DNA of 64,000 nt, from the NCBI RefSeq assembly GCF_020882245.1, contig NC_083600.1, positions 6,634,001-6,698,000 of the forward strand, given 5' to 3'. Made by a program: the position numbers and the translations under genes. The notes below the pieces were generated by a model. The model did no database searches, had not been told where the DNA came from, and saw only the letters and a list, made by a program, of their open reading frames with translations. Origin of the DNA: Rhopalosiphum padi (taxonomy: Eukaryota; Arthropoda; Insecta; Hemiptera; Aphididae). Shown here piece by piece: positions 62,246 through 64,000 of this stretch (position 1 is its first letter; each line of letters starts with the position of its first letter).

Positions 62246-64000
62246 GTCTTATACTCAATCTCGATGGTTCTGGCACGTTTTGAGATTCATTCAAGTTAAT
62301 CGTTTTGATGGAAAGGTATGTCCAATAATTCTTTTTGATCCCCCTCCCCTTAAAATCCCGACGGTGAAATAAAGACGCCGACGATGACGGTACTACACTT
62401 AAGCTGCCAGTTAGGTACCCGTAATACCCGAACAATGGTTGACGTACTGTTATATATTATAATGTATGAAGTGGTGTCGTATGTGTATATTTTATATATT
62501 ACAATAGTGGGTGTGCACGACATCGGCGGCGGCTGTACTAAAGTACATCCAACGACAACAATTGCGCGACCGATCAACCGCCGTCTCATCGCTAAACGTC
62601 CGGCCCAGAAATAATAATAATAATCTCGGACTCGGAACTCGTAGTATACTTGTCTTTTTTGACTACCTATCACCTAGAACTATCTGAGTAAGGAACACAA
62701 TTTTTTTTTCCTCATATTTAAAAAATCAAACAATAATAATTTTTATATTGTGCGTATATAATTTATCATATAACATTCAAAAAATGTCTTTATAAATGAA
62801 TTGTCTTGAATCAATAATTTATTTTATTATTTTATGTGTATAAGAATTTAGAAATTATAAATTTTCATATGATACATAGCGAGTTATAACTATTTATCTA
62901 TACTATAAATATTTCAATTAAATTACCAATTTTTGTTAAATGGATAACTGATGAATGGTTATGGGAAAATATTGTAAAAAAATGTGTTTGTACAATAATC
63001 CAAAAAGTTTATGAACTTCAAAGATTTTATAAATTATAGAAAATAAACTTCAATCAGCTATATTTTAATATTTGGTACTCTGATTTAAACTTATAGTAAA
63101 CAAAGAAACTTTAAATTAGCTTGTTTTGGGATTATTTATTCTTGCTAAATTTTTGATGAGAAATGATTCTAAAAAAGTTTTCAGATCCACTGAGTTACAT
63201 TTTTTTTTTTATAGAAAATATTTTTTATTCACTTGAATTTATATATTCTTTAATGGAGCTTGTATAATAGGTTGTTTATGTCATATAATTTTATGATAAG
63301 ATCATATTTCTGTATAATATTAACACCGAAACGGAAATTATCTACACGATATTAATGAAAAACATAATAAATACAATTTATATTACGAACACGTCGTTTA
63401 GACCATTTAGTTTGTCTGATCCTATAGCGCACGTTCTCGGAATATATAAATCGTTCATTTCGTATTTTACAAGATCTTAAAATAAGAGAAAAAAAGAAGG
63501 AATAAATCTAAATCCATCTAATAAAATTTGATTTTCTTTCATTTAGCGTCGTACATAAATCTTGGTGTTTCAAAATCTACCAACTCTTCCGCTACTTTTC
63601 CGTTTTTACATTTTGAGTCAGCCACGGTCTACTGGAATGATGATAAACTTGTCTTGTCTACCAAATGATGTTATTTGATGAAACATGTTGATTTATTTTT
63701 TTTTTTACAGAGTTGTTTGCGTTACGATTTGAATTTAATTTCGGTTCAAAATCAATTTACATTGCACCATGCACACCGTATAGTATTTCAAACTTTCAAA
63801 TATCATGAAACGCGACAACGCTATACATTCAAAGTTTCGAAATCCCAATACGCTCCTTCACGAAATTAGGTTTTTGATAAAAAAAAATCGCTTTCAACGT
63901 AATTGAGGTTTATGTACGTTTTCAAATAAATACACATTCAATTTTAGTATTGTTTACAATAAAATTGGATAGAATATTATTTACTATTTTATTTTTTGGT

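Larger units (their letters stand above)
57149..64000. other. Transporter gene intron continuing past the window
   Basis: Starts GTAAGT. No exon encoding helices 7-12 was found to the window end. It holds dispersed-repeat fragments (58744-59052), a GT repeat (61044-61080) and a TA repeat (62227-62245). A possible acceptor TTTTTTTTTTACAG near 63711 opens a phase-compatible 52-codon frame without family similarity (see findings). Confidence 0.6.

Overview
The window reads as AT-rich insect genomic DNA. The evidence is spliced genes with GT-AG introns, two members of the largely insect-restricted yellow/major royal jelly protein family, islands of higher GC only where there is coding sequence or a promoter, and many short DNA-transposon relatives. 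The base composition and repeats fit an aphid or other sternorrhynchan hemipteran, but that is an impression and not a proof. There is no bacterial-type gene content, no rRNA, no convincing tRNA and no CRISPR array.

Layout. 1-13.3 kb is AT-rich and gene-poor, but holds a TTAA-flanked palindromic MITE (1140-1569) and a 2.84-kb Foldback-like element (1859-4701) with a perfect 9-bp target-site duplication and asymmetric arms built of 130/151-bp tandem monomers. 13.3-21.8 kb is a complete six-exon yellow-like gene on the + strand (428 aa, signal peptide); one of its introns carries a 523-bp hAT-type MITE with an 8-bp duplication. 24.2-26.5 kb is a heavily decayed non-LTR retrotransposon. 29.0 kb has a 155-bp hAT-like micro-MITE with a perfect 8-bp duplication. 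31.5-33.3 kb is a CpG- and GC-rich block with a strong splice donor, probably the promoter and first non-coding exon of the next + strand gene.

39.2-40.6 kb is a second, divergent yellow-like gene on the - strand (429 aa, two coding exons and a 75-bp intron). 46.7 kb to beyond the window end is a monocarboxylate transporter-like (SLC16/MFS) gene on the + strand. Its 5' UTR has three upstream ORFs. Three coding exons are visible, encoding 607 residues: an acidic N-terminus, six membrane segments and a very long cytosolic loop. The second six-helix half must lie beyond 64 kb.

How the genes relate. The two yellow-like proteins are probably secreted; family members act in cuticle pigmentation or as dopachrome-conversion enzymes, but neither protein can be placed in a named clade by eye. 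If the CpG block is the transporter promoter, its roughly 14-kb first intron contains the second yellow-like gene in antisense orientation, a nested arrangement worth testing with RNA data. No shared pathway between the transporter and the yellow genes can be read from the sequence.
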